The notes beneath the pieces were generated by a model that was given only the letters and a program-made list of their open reading frames with translations, was not told where the DNA came from and did not search any database. A DNA stretch of 8,366 bases, from the NCBI GenBank assembly GCA_022709995.1, contig JAKLHU010000069.1, positions 1 through 8,366 of the forward strand, read 5' to 3'. Numbering within the stretch: the stretch's first letter is position 1; each line of letters starts with the position of its first letter. The DNA comes from Verrucomicrobiota bacterium. GTDB taxonomy: Bacteria; Verrucomicrobiota; Lentisphaeria; Oligosphaerales; Oligosphaeraceae. The translations under genes were made by a program, and so were the position numbers. Below, piece by piece: positions 1 through 6,817 of this stretch.

Positions 1-1
1 C

Positions 2-907
2 GTCGTCCAGGGCAAGGACGATGTCATTGAACGCGTGCTGGTTGCCCTGCTCAGCGATGGACATGTCCTGCTCGAGGATGTCCCCGGTGTCGGCAAAACC
101 AAACTGGCCAGAGCCCTGGCACGTTTTTTGTGCACCGACTTCAAGCGCATTTAGTTCACTTCTGATATGCTGCCCAATGATGTCTCCGGTGTCAGCATCT
201 TTAATGACGCCATCAAGAGCTTCACTTTCATGCCCGGGCCGGTCTTCGCCAATGTCGTGCTGGCCGACGAGATCAACCGCGGCACGCCGCGGGTGCAGTC
301 CAGCCTGCTCGAATGCATGGCCGAGTCCATGATCACCGTCGACGGCAACCAGCACGTGCTGCGCAAGCCCTTTTTCGTGATTGCGACGCAGAATCCGGTG
401 GACTTCCACGGCACCTATCCGCTCCCGGAAGCGCAGCTGGACCGTTTTCTGATGCGCCTCAACATGGGCTATCCGCTGCCGAACGTGGAAATGGACATTC
501 TCCTGACCCAGGCGGCCGTCAACCCGATCAACGTGATTTCGCACGTCGCCGAGGGCAGCGACATCATCCACTGCCAGTCGCTGATCCGTTCCGTGCATGT
601 GTCCGAGCTGGTGCGCGACTACATCGTGACGGTCATCGCCGAGACACGCCAGCACCCGGCCTTCAACTACGGGTGCAGCCCACGCGCCTCGCTGGCCCTG
701 ATGCGCGCCAGCCAGGCCTTGGCGGCCATCAACGGCCGCGACCACGTGCTGCCGCGCGATGTCCGCGACCTGGCGCCAAGCGTGCTCGCCCACCGCATGC
801 CGCTAAAGCTGCAGGCACGTTCCGAATGGCCGTCTTCGATCAGCGTCATCGAAGCCATCCTGGCCCAGCTTCCCATGGAGAAATGGGAAAAGGACATCAC
901 GTCCTGA
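2..907 (+). CDS. MoxR-family AAA+ ATPase, 5' partial, with one in-frame TAG stop
   Basis: MoxR ATPases are cytoplasmic AAA+ chaperone-like enzymes that use ATP to remodel or activate partner proteins, often ones encoded beside them. The frame is open from base 2 and enters at the usual N-terminal VVQGKDDVIERV region, so only roughly 30-40 residues are missing. Visible in order: Walker A (PGVGKT, bases 83-100), the RI-x-FTSDMLPNDVSG segment (146-190), Walker B (VVLADE, 254-271), sensor 1 (ATQNP, about 383-397), the EAQLDRF arginine-finger region (about 428-448) and the sensor 2 helix GCSPRAS (about 671-691). The lid domain ends at the TGA at 905-907. The frame is broken once, by TAG at 152-154 where the family has Gln. 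Everything on both sides still matches the family, so there is no other decay. An ATG at 167 could start a 246-residue product, but it would lack Walker A and has no Shine-Dalgarno sequence. The DUF58 gene follows after 25 bases. The family call is secure; whether a full protein is made is uncertain. Confidence 0.9.
152..154 (+). other. In-frame TAG codon within the MoxR gene
   Basis: The codon order here is TTC AAG CGC ATT TAG TTC ACT TCT GAT, giving FKRI-stop-FTSD. MoxR proteins carry FxRIQFTxDLLPSD at this place, so the expected codon is Gln CAG and a single C-to-T change explains the stop. No frameshift accompanies it. It lies between Walker A and Walker B, so termination here would leave a fragment without ATPase activity. 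Confidence 0.9.
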
Positions 908-917
908 GGTTGCGGGG

Positions 918-923
918 GGAGGG
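918..923 (+). promoter_or_regulatory. Ribosome binding site for the DUF58 gene
   Basis: GGAGGG, inside a longer G-rich run (914-923), stands 9 bases before the ATG at 933 in the short MoxR-DUF58 spacer. It fixes that start and fits operon translation. Confidence 0.7.
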
Positions 924-932
924 TTTCAAGAC

Positions 933-2165
933 ATGGCACGTTTCATCTGGCCAACCACACGCGGATGGGTGCTGGCATTCGGCGGCATCGCCTGGCTGCT
1001 GGTCGCCATGGTCAACCACACCCTGATCGCCCTGCTCATTGCCTGGACCGCGATCTGTCTGACCGTCGCCAGCCTGGTCAGCGCCCTGCTCTCCCTGCAT
1101 GGCTTCCGGGTGAAACGCGGGCCGACCGACCAGGCCACCGCCGGGCAGATGATCAACCTGGCGCTGGCGATTGAAAATCCCAAATGGCGGCGGCGGCAGG
1201 CCATTGTCCTGGAGGAAAAACTGCCCTTCGCCCTGGAAAATCCCCTGCGGACGGTCATTCCGCCGATTCCGCGCCGGTCGACCCAGGCCTTCGACCGCCC
1301 GACCCTGGCCATCCGCCGCGGCGACTTCAAGCTCAACGCCATCACCCTCCGCGGCGGCGACCCGGCCGGGCTGTTCTATCGGGAGACGACCGTGTCGCTG
1401 CCGGCCTCCGTCATCATCTATCCGCCCGTCGAGCCGGTCCCCGACCTCCTGCTGCATCAGCACGAAGCGACCCAGGCGACCACGGGCGACCCCATCAGCG
1501 CAGCCGGGACCAGCCAGGACTTCTTCGGCGTCCGCGAATACAACCACGCCGACGGCATGCGCTACATCCACTGGCGCAGCAGCGCCAAGTTCGGCAAATT
1601 CATGGTGAAGGAATTCGAGCGCAACGCGGTGATGTCGGTCGCCGTCCTGCTGGATGCCCACGAGCAGCTGGTCAGCGACGGCTCCTGGTCGAACCTGGAA
1701 TACCTGGTCCGCGCGGCGGCCAGCCTGAGCTACCACTGCTCCGACTTGTACTGCTCGTTCGCGTTCGCCGCCGGCGGGTCCCGGCCGACCGTGCTCATGC
1801 CCAAGCCCGCCAGCCAAACCCATCCGCAGGTGATGTACGCCCTGGCCACCTTGACTCCGGGCAACGTCCGCCTGCACACTCTGCTCGAAGACCTCGGCCG
1901 CGCCCTGCCGGGCAACACGGTCGTGTTCTGTCTCAGCCTCAGCGCCGACAACCTCCACCTGCGCAACGCCCTGGAAGCCCTGGTCGGCCAGGGCATGGAC
2001 GTGCGCTGGTACTACGCCGGCAAAAAAGCCTTCTCCCGGCCGAAAAACGCCCGCCGCGCCGACGCCGACCACGCCGCCTCCCCCCCAGCGCCGGCCATCC
2101 TCACCCCCATTCAACTCACGCCGGACATGAGCCTGGCCCAAGCCCTGACCGTATCGCCGAACTGA
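933..2165 (+). CDS. DUF58 domain membrane protein, MoxR partner
   Basis: This is a 410-residue DUF58 protein. The family is usually encoded directly after a moxR gene and is thought to be its client or adaptor; the biochemical role is not settled. Two closely spaced hydrophobic segments lie at about residues 11-50 (GWVLAFGGIAWLLVAMV and LIALLIAWTAICLTVASLVS), which would place the rest of the protein on one side of the membrane. A beta-rich middle region follows. The DUF58 hallmark DFFGVREY is at residues 196-203, followed by the MRYIHWRSSAKFGKFMVKEFE stretch and a von Willebrand A-like region starting at VAVLLDAHE. The C-terminal tail is Ala/Pro-rich and probably disordered. The length is normal for the family. 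The ATG at 933 is chosen because of the good Shine-Dalgarno sequence 9 bases upstream and because it sits just before the membrane segments. The stop TGA is followed 61 bases later by the transglutaminase gene, which suggests one transcript. Confidence 0.93.
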   Translation: MARFIWPTTRGWVLAFGGIAWLLVAMVNHTLIALLIAWTAICLTVASLVSALLSLHGFRVKRGPTDQATAGQMINLALAIENPKWRRRQAIVLEEKLPFALENPLRTVIPPIPRRSTQAFDRPTLAIRRGDFKLNAITLRGGDPAGLFYRETTVSLPASVIIYPPVEPVPDLLLHQHEATQATTGDPISAAGTSQDFFGVREYNHADGMRYIHWRSSAKFGKFMVKEFERNAVMSVAVLLDAHEQLVSDGSWSNLEYLVRAAASLSYHCSDLYCSFAFAAGGSRPTVLMPKPASQTHPQVMYALATLTPGNVRLHTLLEDLGRALPGNTVVFCLSLSADNLHLRNALEALVGQGMDVRWYYAGKKAFSRPKNARRADADHAASPPAPAILTPIQLTPDMSLAQALTVSPN

Positions 2166-2226
2166 TGTCCGCCGCCCGGCCCCGCCGCCAGGCGCCCCGC
2201 CCCGCTTCAACCATTGCCCCATCGCC

Positions 2227-4800
2227 ATGCCAGACCACCCAGCCCACTCCCAAGCCGAGATATCCCTGTCACTGCAGGCCAGCTATCTGGCCTTGTATCT
2301 GACCGGGGTCTTCTGCGCCCTCTGGGGAAAAGGCTATTCGCCCCTGACGTTCGCCGTACTCGGCGCGGCGCCCGTCGCCATGCTGCTGTCCCGGATTCCC
2401 AAAAAGTGGTTTCCGGAACTGCTCCGGCAGCTGGTCCAACTGGGCATCGGCGCCGTCGCCATCGCCTGGTTCAAGCACCGCGCGCCCGACAATCCTCTCG
2501 ACATGGCCCTGATTGAGTGCGCCGCCATCATCGGCGTCGCGCTGCTGGTCGGCGGCGTGCTGCGCGAGCACTCGCTGCTGGCTGTTCTCAGCATCGCCCT
2601 GGCCGGCTATGGCGGCCTCACGCCGGGACGGCCCTTCTACTTCCCGGCCTTTACTTTGGCCGCCGCAGTCTGCATCACCATCCTGTACCAGACCAGAACG
2701 CTGCTGCTGACCGCGGTCGGCCAGACCCGTCCCGCGCCCCTGCCCAGGCACCGCTCCACCTGGGAGTACCGCATCTCCCACTTCAGCATCGTCGTTGTCC
2801 TGGTCATGGTCTGCCTGGCGCAATTCCCGCTGCGCGAGAAGCTCCGCACCCGCGGCATCGCGCCGGTGTCCTTCCATTCCGAGCAAGACCTGGAATTCCC
2901 GGAACTGTGGCGGGACTGGTTCCAGCCGACCAAATACATCCTCACGCAGGGCAAAGCCAAGCACGAAGCCGACGGCACCAAAAATCCGACTCTGACGGAA
3001 AAGCCCTCCGAGGCCCATGTGGCCAACGGCGACCCGAAGAGCCTGGACGCCCGGGACGGCAACGGAGGCGGCGCCGCCATGGGCACCGACCTGGTCTTCC
3101 GCGCCTACTCCCCGGCCAAGCTCTACTGGGTCATGCAGATCTATGATTCCTATGACGGCAACACGTGGTCGCGCTCGCCCAGCCTCCTGGAAGGAAAAAA
3201 CAGCCTCGACACCTACGAGCCGCTGGACAGCATGGAAATCGTCCAGAACATTTCCCTGGAGAAGCCCCTGTCCCTGCGCCTTCCCTACGCCCATAAGCTC
3301 AAGCAGGCCGCCCTGCGCAACCAAAGCAATCGGGCGCAAGACCCCATCAGCGCCATCCTGCAGCGCCCGGACGCCATCTCGCTGGTGCTCAAAAGCAGCA
3401 GCATCCCCGACCCGCCCTGGCACTACCGCGTCCAGTCGCATGTCCCCATCCCCGACCTCCGCCTTGAACCGAAAGCCTGGCAGGAGCCGCCGCGCAATTT
3501 CGGCTGGAACTGCCGCAGCCTGCCGCCAAAAATCATCACCCCGCGCCTGCGCCAGCTCGCCCTCGACCTGACGGCGGACGCCGACACCCCCATGGCCAAG
3601 GCCGACGCCCTGCGCGACTACCTCCGCCACAACTTCAAGTACAACCTGGAGGCACCGCCGATTCCGGCCGACCGCGAAGTCGTCGATTACTTTCTTTTTG
3701 AAAGCCGGGAGGGTTATTGCCAGCATTACGCTCAGGCGCTGGTCATCCTGGCCCGCCTGGCCGGATTGCACGCGCGCCTGGCCACCGGCTATTCGCCCGG
3801 CAAGTACAACGTCCTGGCCCATTATTTCGAGGTGTATGAATACCATGCCCACGCCTGGACGCAGATTTTCGTGGAGCCCTACGGCTGGCTCACGTATGAC
3901 GGCGTCCCCCCGGGCAATCTCCGCCTGCAGGAAGGCCCGAACATCCTCCAGTCCATCCTGGACCCCTTCGGCAACACCTGGGGCGACCGGCCGCCGGAGT
4001 TGTCCTACAAGCCCCCGCAAGGATATGTGTCGGTCCAGACCACGCAGAAAAAACTCCAGGGACAGGAGGGCAAATCGACGGAGAGCGCGGCGGAAACGGC
4101 CGCCGCCGACAAGAAAATCTCCCGGACCGAAGCCCTGTACGATGAAATCATGACCAAGGCCGTCCTGGACAACAACACCACCGAGCCGGACATCAACCAG
4201 CTCGCCAGAGCCGCCGTCGACGTCATCAAGAAACGCCTGAACGACAGCGTCAACAATGCCTTCGCCGGGGCCAAGGCCTCGATTCTGGGGCTGTATAACC
4301 GCGCCATGTCGGCGGTCGGCACAGCCCTGGCCTGGCTGCATCGGCTGACGATTGCCGATTACCTGGTCGGCGCCGCCATCTTGGCCGTCGTCGCCGGCTT
4401 CTGGAACTCCCGCTGGAAAATCCGTCGCTGGGCCAGAGTCCACTGGCGGAGCTACTGCTGCCGCCGCCTCTGGAAAAAGATCACGTCCGGGTCCATGCCG
4501 CCGGAAGCGGAAATATCCTGCTGCCAGAAGCTGGCCGGCGACCTGATGGACCTGGCGCATTTTCACCGTCCGCCCCAAGTTGATCTTCTGGAGCGTGCCG
4601 ATCTCATCCCCGTGCCGGGCCTCGGCTTGAGCGAGGACTACCGGATTATAGCGCAGGCGGCGGCCAAGACCTGGTACAGCCGGCGCCGGCCGGACGCCGC
4701 CACCGTGGCGGACGTCCGCGCAGCCACCCGGCGATTCTGTCTCAAAATCAACGCCGTCATGAAAAAATCGGCGCCATATAAAACGGCCGCCGCGGGGTAA
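2227..4800 (+). CDS. TgpA-like transmembrane transglutaminase-like protein
   Basis: This 857-residue protein has the architecture of the DUF3488/transglutaminase-core/DUF4129 family, of which Pseudomonas TgpA is the known example, also encoded with MoxR and DUF58. The N-terminus has about six or seven hydrophobic segments (roughly residues 16-33, 39-55, 68-82, 97-112, 116-130, 138-154 and 184-201). A large soluble, probably periplasmic, region follows, with a Gly/Asp-rich linker near 250-285. The transglutaminase core runs from about 445 to 565. Its putative triad is Cys498 (REGYCQHYA), His542 (HAHAWTQ) and Asp558 (WLTYDGVPPG). The family usually has Glu after the Cys; here it is Gln. One more membrane helix lies at about 709-727, followed by a basic, DUF4129-like cytoplasmic tail. 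The actual reaction (protease, amidase or crosslinking) is not known for most of the family. ATG 2227 is the first start in this frame after the DUF58 stop, but it has no evident Shine-Dalgarno sequence, so the exact start is moderately sure. The stop is TAA. Confidence 0.92.
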   Translation: MPDHPAHSQAEISLSLQASYLALYLTGVFCALWGKGYSPLTFAVLGAAPVAMLLSRIPKKWFPELLRQLVQLGIGAVAIAWFKHRAPDNPLDMALIECAAIIGVALLVGGVLREHSLLAVLSIALAGYGGLTPGRPFYFPAFTLAAAVCITILYQTRTLLLTAVGQTRPAPLPRHRSTWEYRISHFSIVVVLVMVCLAQFPLREKLRTRGIAPVSFHSEQDLEFPELWRDWFQPTKYILTQGKAKHEADGTKNPTLTEKPSEAHVANGDPKSLDARDGNGGGAAMGTDLVFRAYSPAKLYWVMQIYDSYDGNTWSRSPSLLEGKNSLDTYEPLDSMEIVQNISLEKPLSLRLPYAHKLKQAALRNQSNRAQDPISAILQRPDAISLVLKSSSIPDPPWHYRVQSHVPIPDLRLEPKAWQEPPRNFGWNCRSLPPKIITPRLRQLALDLTADADTPMAKADALRDYLRHNFKYNLEAPPIPADREVVDYFLFESREGYCQHYAQALVILARLAGLHARLATGYSPGKYNVLAHYFEVYEYHAHAWTQIFVEPYGWLTYDGVPPGNLRLQEGPNILQSILDPFGNTWGDRPPELSYKPPQGYVSVQTTQKKLQGQEGKSTESAAETAAADKKISRTEALYDEIMTKAVLDNNTTEPDINQLARAAVDVIKKRLNDSVNNAFAGAKASILGLYNRAMSAVGTALAWLHRLTIADYLVGAAILAVVAGFWNSRWKIRRWARVHWRSYCCRRLWKKITSGSMPPEAEISCCQKLAGDLMDLAHFHRPPQVDLLERADLIPVPGLGLSEDYRIIAQAAAKTWYSRRRPDAATVADVRAATRRFCLKINAVMKKSAPYKTAAAG

Positions 4801-4849
4801 GTCCAGCCGCACGGTTGGCTCGCCGCCCGGCCGACGTTGCTCTCTTTGC

Positions 4850-4865
4850 CTCCAGCCGGCTGGAG
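4850..4865. repeat. Perfect 16-base palindrome in the gap after the transglutaminase gene
   Basis: CTCCAGCCGGCTGGAG is its own reverse complement. As RNA it could form a 6-bp stem with a CCGG loop. It lies 50 bases after the transglutaminase stop and 78 bases before the ABC ATPase start. No T-run follows on either strand, so it is not a standard intrinsic terminator. It could be a weak processing or attenuation hairpin, a dyad binding site, or chance in GC-rich DNA. Confidence 0.5.
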
Positions 4866-4929
4866 AAAAGGAGGAAAGGCTGTCTTTGCCGGCCGAAACA
4901 GCATTCCACGTCGCCTCGCCTCGCCCCCC

Positions 4930-4934
4930 GGGAG
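4930..4934 (+). promoter_or_regulatory. Ribosome binding site for the ABC ATPase gene
   Basis: GGGAG stands 9 bases before the ATG at 4944. It supports this start over the in-frame TTG at 4815, which would add 43 residues of low-complexity sequence not expected in the family. Confidence 0.55.
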
Positions 4935-4943
4935 AAACCACCC

Positions 4944-5573
4944 ATGCCGCCGCTGCTGCAACTGACCGATCTTGCCGCCGGCTACGGCCACCGTCATCTC
5001 GTCTTTGCCGATTTCAGCCTGACGCTGGAGCGCGGCCAGGCGGCCTGCCTGTACGGCCCCTCCGGGAGCGGCAAGACAACGGCTCTGATGACGGCGGCCG
5101 GCCTGCTCCGCCCCCGGCGCGGCACCGTCCAGCACACCGCCCGACGCCTCGCCTTCGTTTTTCAGGACGACTGCCTGCTGCCCTGGCGCAATGCCCGCGA
5201 CAACATCATCTTCGCCCTGGCGCGCGATTTTTCCGCCGCCGAGGCCGGCGAGCGCGCCGACGCCTGGCTGGACCACTTCGGGCTCGCGGCCGACCGCCGG
5301 AAAATGCCTGGCGACCTCAGCGGCGGCATGCGCCGCCGGGTCAACATCGCCCGCGCCCTGGCCGGCGACCCGGACCTGCTGTTTCTGGACGAGGCCCTGA
5401 GCTATCTGGACGAAGCCATGGCCGCCCGCTGCCTGCAGGCGATTGCCGATTGGCAGGCCGCCACCAACGGCGGCATCCTGGCCGTCACCCACGACCGGTC
5501 GCAACTGCAGCTTCTTCGTCCCGCCATCGTCCCCTGGCCCCCGGCGGCGCCCCCGGCGCCGCCGGCGGAGTGA
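4944..5573 (+). CDS. ABC transporter ATP-binding protein, nitrate/sulfonate/taurine type, orphan
   Basis: This 209-residue ABC ATPase would energise an importer by ATP hydrolysis at the inner face of the membrane. All nucleotide-binding motifs are present: Walker A GPSGSGKTT (38-46), Q-loop VFQDDCLLPW (72-81, Gln74), signature LSGGM (125-129), Walker B LLFLDE (145-150), D-loop SYLD (153-156) and switch His183 (VTHD). The LLPW sequence after the Q-loop is typical of the TauB/SsuB/NrtD/ThiZ group, which serves small organic or anionic substrates, but the substrate cannot be named from this. The protein is shorter than the usual 240-270 residues. It ends soon after the H-loop in a Pro/Ala tail encoded by a strong GC inverted repeat, so it may be minimal or slightly truncated. 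No permease or binding protein lies beside it: the transglutaminase gene is upstream and a convergent gene is downstream. The start ATG has a GGGAG Shine-Dalgarno sequence. Confidence 0.9.
   Translation: MPPLLQLTDLAAGYGHRHLVFADFSLTLERGQAACLYGPSGSGKTTALMTAAGLLRPRRGTVQHTARRLAFVFQDDCLLPWRNARDNIIFALARDFSAAEAGERADAWLDHFGLAADRRKMPGDLSGGMRRRVNIARALAGDPDLLFLDEALSYLDEAMAARCLQAIADWQAATNGGILAVTHDRSQLQLLRPAIVPWPPAAPPAPPAE
5541..5565. terminator. Strong GC hairpin at a convergent gene junction, possible bidirectional terminator
   Basis: CCGGCGGCGCC (5541-5551) and GGCGCCGCCGG (5555-5565) are perfect reverse complements separated by CCC, giving an 11-bp all-GC stem. It overlaps the last codons of the ABC ATPase gene and sits 16 bases beyond the stop of the convergent DUF4159 gene. 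It is therefore placed where both transcripts should end. No T-run follows on either strand, so it would be a non-canonical, U-less terminator. It may instead simply reflect the Pro/Ala-rich coding sequence. Confidence 0.4.
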
Positions 5574-5580
5574 CCGCAGT

Positions 5581-6618
5581 TCAGCGCGTCAAGGCATACA
5601 GCAGGATGTTCGTGCCGAGGCGCGTATAGAAGGCATGCGCGAAGTCGCTGATTTCCCGGCTGGCGTAGTAGCGGAACACGCGCCACTGGCCGCCGGGCTC
5701 ATTGGCCCAGGCCGGCATCGCCGCGTCCTGGCAATAGATGACGTCCTTGCCGCCGTCCTCCAGGACCACTTCGAAGCGTGGGCCGCTGTAGGCCGCCGTC
5801 GCCAAATAGTTACCCAGCCCGGCCGTGCCTTCCAGCACCCGGAAGCGGATAGTCGTATTCCACTGTCCAAGGCCGTTCTTCCCCCAGCCCATGGCGACGA
5901 TTGGCGTGGCCAGCACGGCGATCCGGCCCCGCCGGCGCAAGGCGACGGCGGAGTACGTGCCGTCGGGCCATTTTTCCTGCTCAGTATAGCTCTTCACCGT
6001 GTCCGGCAGCAATGAGGTATCGGGAAGGCCCTGGTAAAAGGCCCGGAACAACGGATCGGAGCGCCGCAGCGGCTGAAATTCCGCGTCCGGGAAGATCGGG
6101 GCAAAAGCCGTCTTCAGTTCCGGGCACGCGTCCCATTCGGCGTAGCTGTGATGCTGCCCATATTCAGGATGTTCGCGCAGAAACGACGCCGTGATGCCGG
6201 CATCGATGTACAGGAAGCCGCCCCGGTCCAGATAACCGCGCAGCAGCTCGGCCTCGGCCGCGCTGAACGTCCAATCCGCGCGATCGGCGAAATTGGCATA
6301 GACAAACGGGCATTCCAGGAGCCGCTCATCCGCAAAATCGTTGATGGCGACCGGCTCGGAAACCACGTTGACGTGGGCCGACTCCGCGACATGACGAAGC
6401 AGCGACGGCAGGGCGTTGGCGTAATTGCGCAGATAATAGTCGGTAGCGGGGACCAACTGCGCAATCCGCACCTCGTCCAGCGGCGCCGCCGGCGGCCTGG
6501 GCGGTTGCGCCAGCGGCGGTCCGGACGGCGCGGCCGGCGGTTCGGCCGACGCCAGGCCCATCGCCAGAATCATCAGGGCCGCCAGCCCCAGCCGCCGGCG
6601 CCACGTTGTCATTTCCAT
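5581..6618 (-). CDS. Secreted DUF4159 domain protein
   Basis: This 345-residue protein begins with a Sec signal peptide: a basic WRRR start, hydrophobic LGLAALMILAMGLA, and likely cleavage after residue 25 (ASA/EP). A Pro/Ala-rich linker spans about 26-47. The DUF4159 domain starts at about residue 50 (VRIAQLVPATDYYLRNY). It contains the family signature YLDRGGFLYIDAG at 129-141 and the SDPLFRAFY segment from 187. DUF4159 resembles glutamine-amidotransferase-like folds but has no established activity; I see no catalytic Cys that would argue for one. The protein should act outside the cytoplasmic membrane. The start is the ATG at 6618, with GGAG 6 bases upstream; an in-frame start at 6687 would put unrelated residues before the signal peptide. 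The gene converges on the ABC ATPase with 7 bases between stop codons. As I recall, DUF4159 proteins often occur with MoxR/DUF58 clusters, so a functional link to the upstream operon is plausible but inferred. Confidence 0.88.
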   Translation of the reverse strand: MEMTTWRRRLGLAALMILAMGLASAEPPAAPSGPPLAQPPRPPAAPLDEVRIAQLVPATDYYLRNYANALPSLLRHVAESAHVNVVSEPVAINDFADERLLECPFVYANFADRADWTFSAAEAELLRGYLDRGGFLYIDAGITASFLREHPEYGQHHSYAEWDACPELKTAFAPIFPDAEFQPLRRSDPLFRAFYQGLPDTSLLPDTVKSYTEQEKWPDGTYSAVALRRRGRIAVLATPIVAMGWGKNGLGQWNTTIRFRVLEGTAGLGNYLATAAYSGPRFEVVLEDGGKDVIYCQDAAMPAWANEPGGQWRVFRYYASREISDFAHAFYTRLGTNILLYALTR

Positions 6619-6624
6619 GCTCTT

Positions 6625-6628
6625 CTCC
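6625..6628 (-). promoter_or_regulatory. Ribosome binding site for the DUF4159 gene
   Basis: GGAG on the minus strand, 6 bases before the ATG at 6618. It decides between that ATG, the ATG two codons later, and the longer upstream start. Confidence 0.6.
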
Positions 6629-6713
6629 AGTCTGCAATACGTCCAAACCCGGCCGCCAAACTGGCTCGACCTACACCCCGAGCTCAACGGCGCCGCGCCG
6701 GCCCATCGGCCGC

Positions 6714-6751
6714 AAAAAAAGCAACCGCCGCCGGCTGGGAATGACCGCGGC
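6714..6751 (-). terminator. Possible intrinsic terminator after the SGNH hydrolase gene
   Basis: On the minus strand GCCGCGG (6745-6751) can pair with CCGGCGGC (6727-6734) as a 7-bp stem with a one-base bulge and a 10-base loop. Six bases further on comes a run of seven T (6714-6720). It lies 67 bases beyond the SGNH stop and ahead of the DUF4159 gene. The bulge and the gap before the T-run make it weak. I saw no convincing promoter for the DUF4159 gene in the rest of 6619-6817. Confidence 0.3.
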
Positions 6752-6817
6752 CGAATGGCACAAAGCCGCCGCCGGCAGTCGCCGCCGCGGCCAATCGCCG
6801 GCCAGGTGAAAGAGGGC

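Noticed and set aside
167..907. Independent MoxR gene starting at ATG 167
   Set aside because: It would lack Walker A, has no Shine-Dalgarno sequence, and the upstream frame clearly encodes the missing part of the same protein.
897..2228. A 443-codon minus-strand frame opposite the DUF58 gene
   Set aside because: Same cause. It has no recognisable motif, and its composition is that of an antisense shadow of the DUF58 gene.
1184..2302. A 372-codon plus-strand frame inside the DUF58 gene
   Set aside because: The product is Arg/Pro/His/Gly-rich, typical of an out-of-phase reading of GC-rich coding DNA. Only its last 45 codons leave the DUF58 gene.
2269..4941. An 890-codon open frame on the minus strand, antisense to the whole transglutaminase gene
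   Set aside because: High GC makes stop codons rare in antisense frames. The translation is Gly/Gln/Asp/Val-rich low-complexity text with no domain, while the plus-strand frame has a full catalytic triad and membrane helices.
6619..6700. Sigma-70-like promoter for the DUF4159 gene
   Set aside because: Only poor matches such as TTTGGC and TATTGC with off spacing were found, too weak to annotate.
6696..6720. Hairpin CGGCC-CATC-GGCCG next to the A-run as a plus-strand terminator
   Set aside because: On the plus strand it is followed by A, not T. On the minus strand the T-run comes before it, so neither direction fits.
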